DNA of 15,735 bases. Origin: Eubacteriaceae bacterium UBA1433. Its GTDB lineage: Bacteria; Bacillota; Clostridia; Eubacteriales; UBA1433. Positions within the stretch are counted from its first letter, which is position 1; each line of letters starts with the position of its first letter. Below the pieces are notes generated by a model. The model searched no databases and was not told the DNA's origin. It worked only from the letters and a program-made list of their open reading frames with translations. A program made the translations under genes and the position numbers. The DNA lies in NCBI GenBank assembly GCA_002329295.1, contig DCTT01000026.1, positions 57,068 through 72,802 on the forward strand, given 5' to 3'. This document shows, piece after piece, positions 14,684 through 15,735 of this stretch.

Positions 14684-15733
14684 CTATTCTTTTTTGATTC
14701 GTCTTTTTCTTACTATTTGCCGAACCAAGAAGAATACCACACCTGCGACCAAAGCAAACGGTAAAATTTTAATGATCACCAAGAAAACAACTGTCAGTGC
14801 CGTTGTCAATCCGTTAATCGAGTTGACAAAAGCTTCTTTGATTCTTTTTCCCAAATTGTCAAAGGGATTAATCAATGCATTTTTGCTAATCACTTCACTG
14901 ATGCTAAGCTCTATCGTCGAATATTCCACTTCACGGTCATAGTTAAGCAATATATTTTCGTAATCATTGATTTTTGTATTCAGCCGCGTCAATTCATTCT
15001 CAATCTCAATTAATTCCGCTATGGTATTCGCTTGCTGATATAGGTTCAAAAGTCGCTGCTTTTGAATGTTCAATTGCTCAATATCTCCTTGAATGTCATA
15101 ATATTCATAGCTGACATTGCTGGCTTGTTGCACGGAATATTTCACTGTTCCTATCTGGCTTAACTTTTCTGTCACTGTTTGATATTGAGATACGGGAACA
15201 CGTATCTTATAGAAACTGGTATAGTATTCATATCCGCCTTTTTCACTGATGTCTACCTCTTCACTCTGCACAAACCCTTGATTTTCTTCTACAATGAGAG
15301 CAATACTTTGTCTCGCATCCTCATATTTTTCTACTTCTATAACCATGTTTCCGGTATAGATAATTTTGTCCGAAGACAACTTCAAACCTTCAGGCATCGC
15401 CTTGCTCGGTTTTGCTCCGGTTGAATTAGCCGAAGCAGCGGCATCTTGTGCATTTTTTAAATTCTCTGATTCTACGCTCTGCTGCATTTGCACCCCATCG
15501 CTCGTTCCGTAAGAATTCCGATAATTCATGCCCATGCTCTTGCTTCCGCCAAACACCCCGGAGCCAACGGCATAGAGACCCACCCCTAAAACAAAAACTG
15601 CTGCATAAGATACGCTTTTTTTGAATACAAAAAGGATCTTTTTTCTCACTTGACTTTTCTCCTCTTTATCGTTTTTGCCTCTTTTCTCTGCTGACAAAAA
15701 TATTTGTTCCATGTCGATTTTCGGCTTCGGCAT
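14684..15733 (-). CDS. DUF4349-type membrane-anchored protein (5' end at or beyond window edge)
   Basis: At least 349 aa. A short charged cytoplasmic N-terminus is followed by a membrane segment (about 40-60) and a large extracellular part. That part has a Ser/Ala/Gln-rich linker to residue 115, an alpha/beta region with K-I-R-V-P-V-S-Q-Y (about 125-205) and a coiled coil (about 215-265, ending I-N-D-Y-E-N-I-L). A second membrane segment (about 312-336) is followed by a basic cytoplasmic tail. The layout and motifs fit DUF4349, a family of unknown function; members are often fused to or encoded beside anti-sigma factors. The first visible ATG is three bases from the window end, with no room to see a ribosome binding site, so it may be internal and the true protein longer. 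An intrinsic terminator follows. Confidence 0.8.
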   Translation of the reverse strand: MPKPKIDMEQIFLSAEKRGKNDKEEKSQVRKKILFVFKKSVSYAAVFVLGVGLYAVGSGVFGGSKSMGMNYRNSYGTSDGVQMQQSVESENLKNAQDAAASANSTGAKPSKAMPEGLKLSSDKIIYTGNMVIEVEKYEDARQSIALIVEENQGFVQSEEVDISEKGGYEYYTSFYKIRVPVSQYQTVTEKLSQIGTVKYSVQQASNVSYEYYDIQGDIEQLNIQKQRLLNLYQQANTIAELIEIENELTRLNTKINDYENILLNYDREVEYSTIELSISEVISKNALINPFDNLGKRIKEAFVNSINGLTTALTVVFLVIIKILPFALVAGVVFFLVRQIVRKRRIKKE

Positions 15734-15735
15734 CT

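Noticed and set aside
13985..14764. Plus-strand open frame of 259 codons
   Set aside because: It is antisense to recO, the recO promoter, a terminator and the DUF4349-type gene; no domain is recognisable.

Overview
The window reads as chromosome of a low-GC Gram-positive bacterium of the Clostridia type. The signs are AGGAGG-type ribosome binding sites, TTGACA/TATAAT promoters, a T-box leader on valS, a single-chain (alpha2) glycyl-tRNA synthetase, and the gene order recO-glyS-ppsR that is common in Firmicutes. I cannot name a genus. Nearly everything is transcribed from the minus strand; ppsA is the only large plus-strand gene.

Positions 1-3309 (minus strand) hold a tightly packed envelope operon. 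In transcription order it encodes a lipoprotein that joins a solute-binding-protein domain to a von Willebrand factor A (VWA) domain, an XpaC-family membrane protein, a membrane-anchored second solute-binding-like protein related to the first, and the first codons of a further gene that leaves the window. Its promoter carries four hexamers at exact 11-bp spacing, the last one being the -35 element. This is the layout of a PhoP/PhoB-type response-regulator box and is the most interesting signal in the window. Positions 3310-3888 have no convincing large gene: there is a possible 54-aa ORF on the plus strand and several short palindromes. Next to this stretch lie two serine tRNA genes (GCT and TGA anticodons) with a strong promoter and an intrinsic terminator.

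Positions 4146-8512 (minus strand) are housekeeping. pduL (phosphotransacylase, without a microcompartment targeting extension) and lgt (lipoprotein diacylglyceryl transferase) form a unit behind a consensus promoter. Then comes valS behind its own promoter and a T-box riboswitch whose specifier codon reads GUC (valine). Positions 8515-8849 carry what may be a small gene broken by a frameshift.

Positions 9081-15735 centre on phosphoenolpyruvate metabolism and translation/repair. ppsA (PEP synthase, plus strand) converges on the minus-strand operon recO-glyS-ppsR, and the two units share a bidirectional terminator. PpsR-family proteins switch PEP synthase (or PPDK) on and off by phosphorylating the threonine two residues before the catalytic histidine, and that threonine is present in this PpsA. 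Upstream of recO, behind an intrinsic terminator, is a membrane-anchored DUF4349-type protein that reaches the window edge.

Lgt would lipidate the lipoprotein of the first operon, and PduL and PpsA are both enzymes of the acetyl-phosphate/pyruvate/PEP node. Otherwise the blocks look functionally independent.
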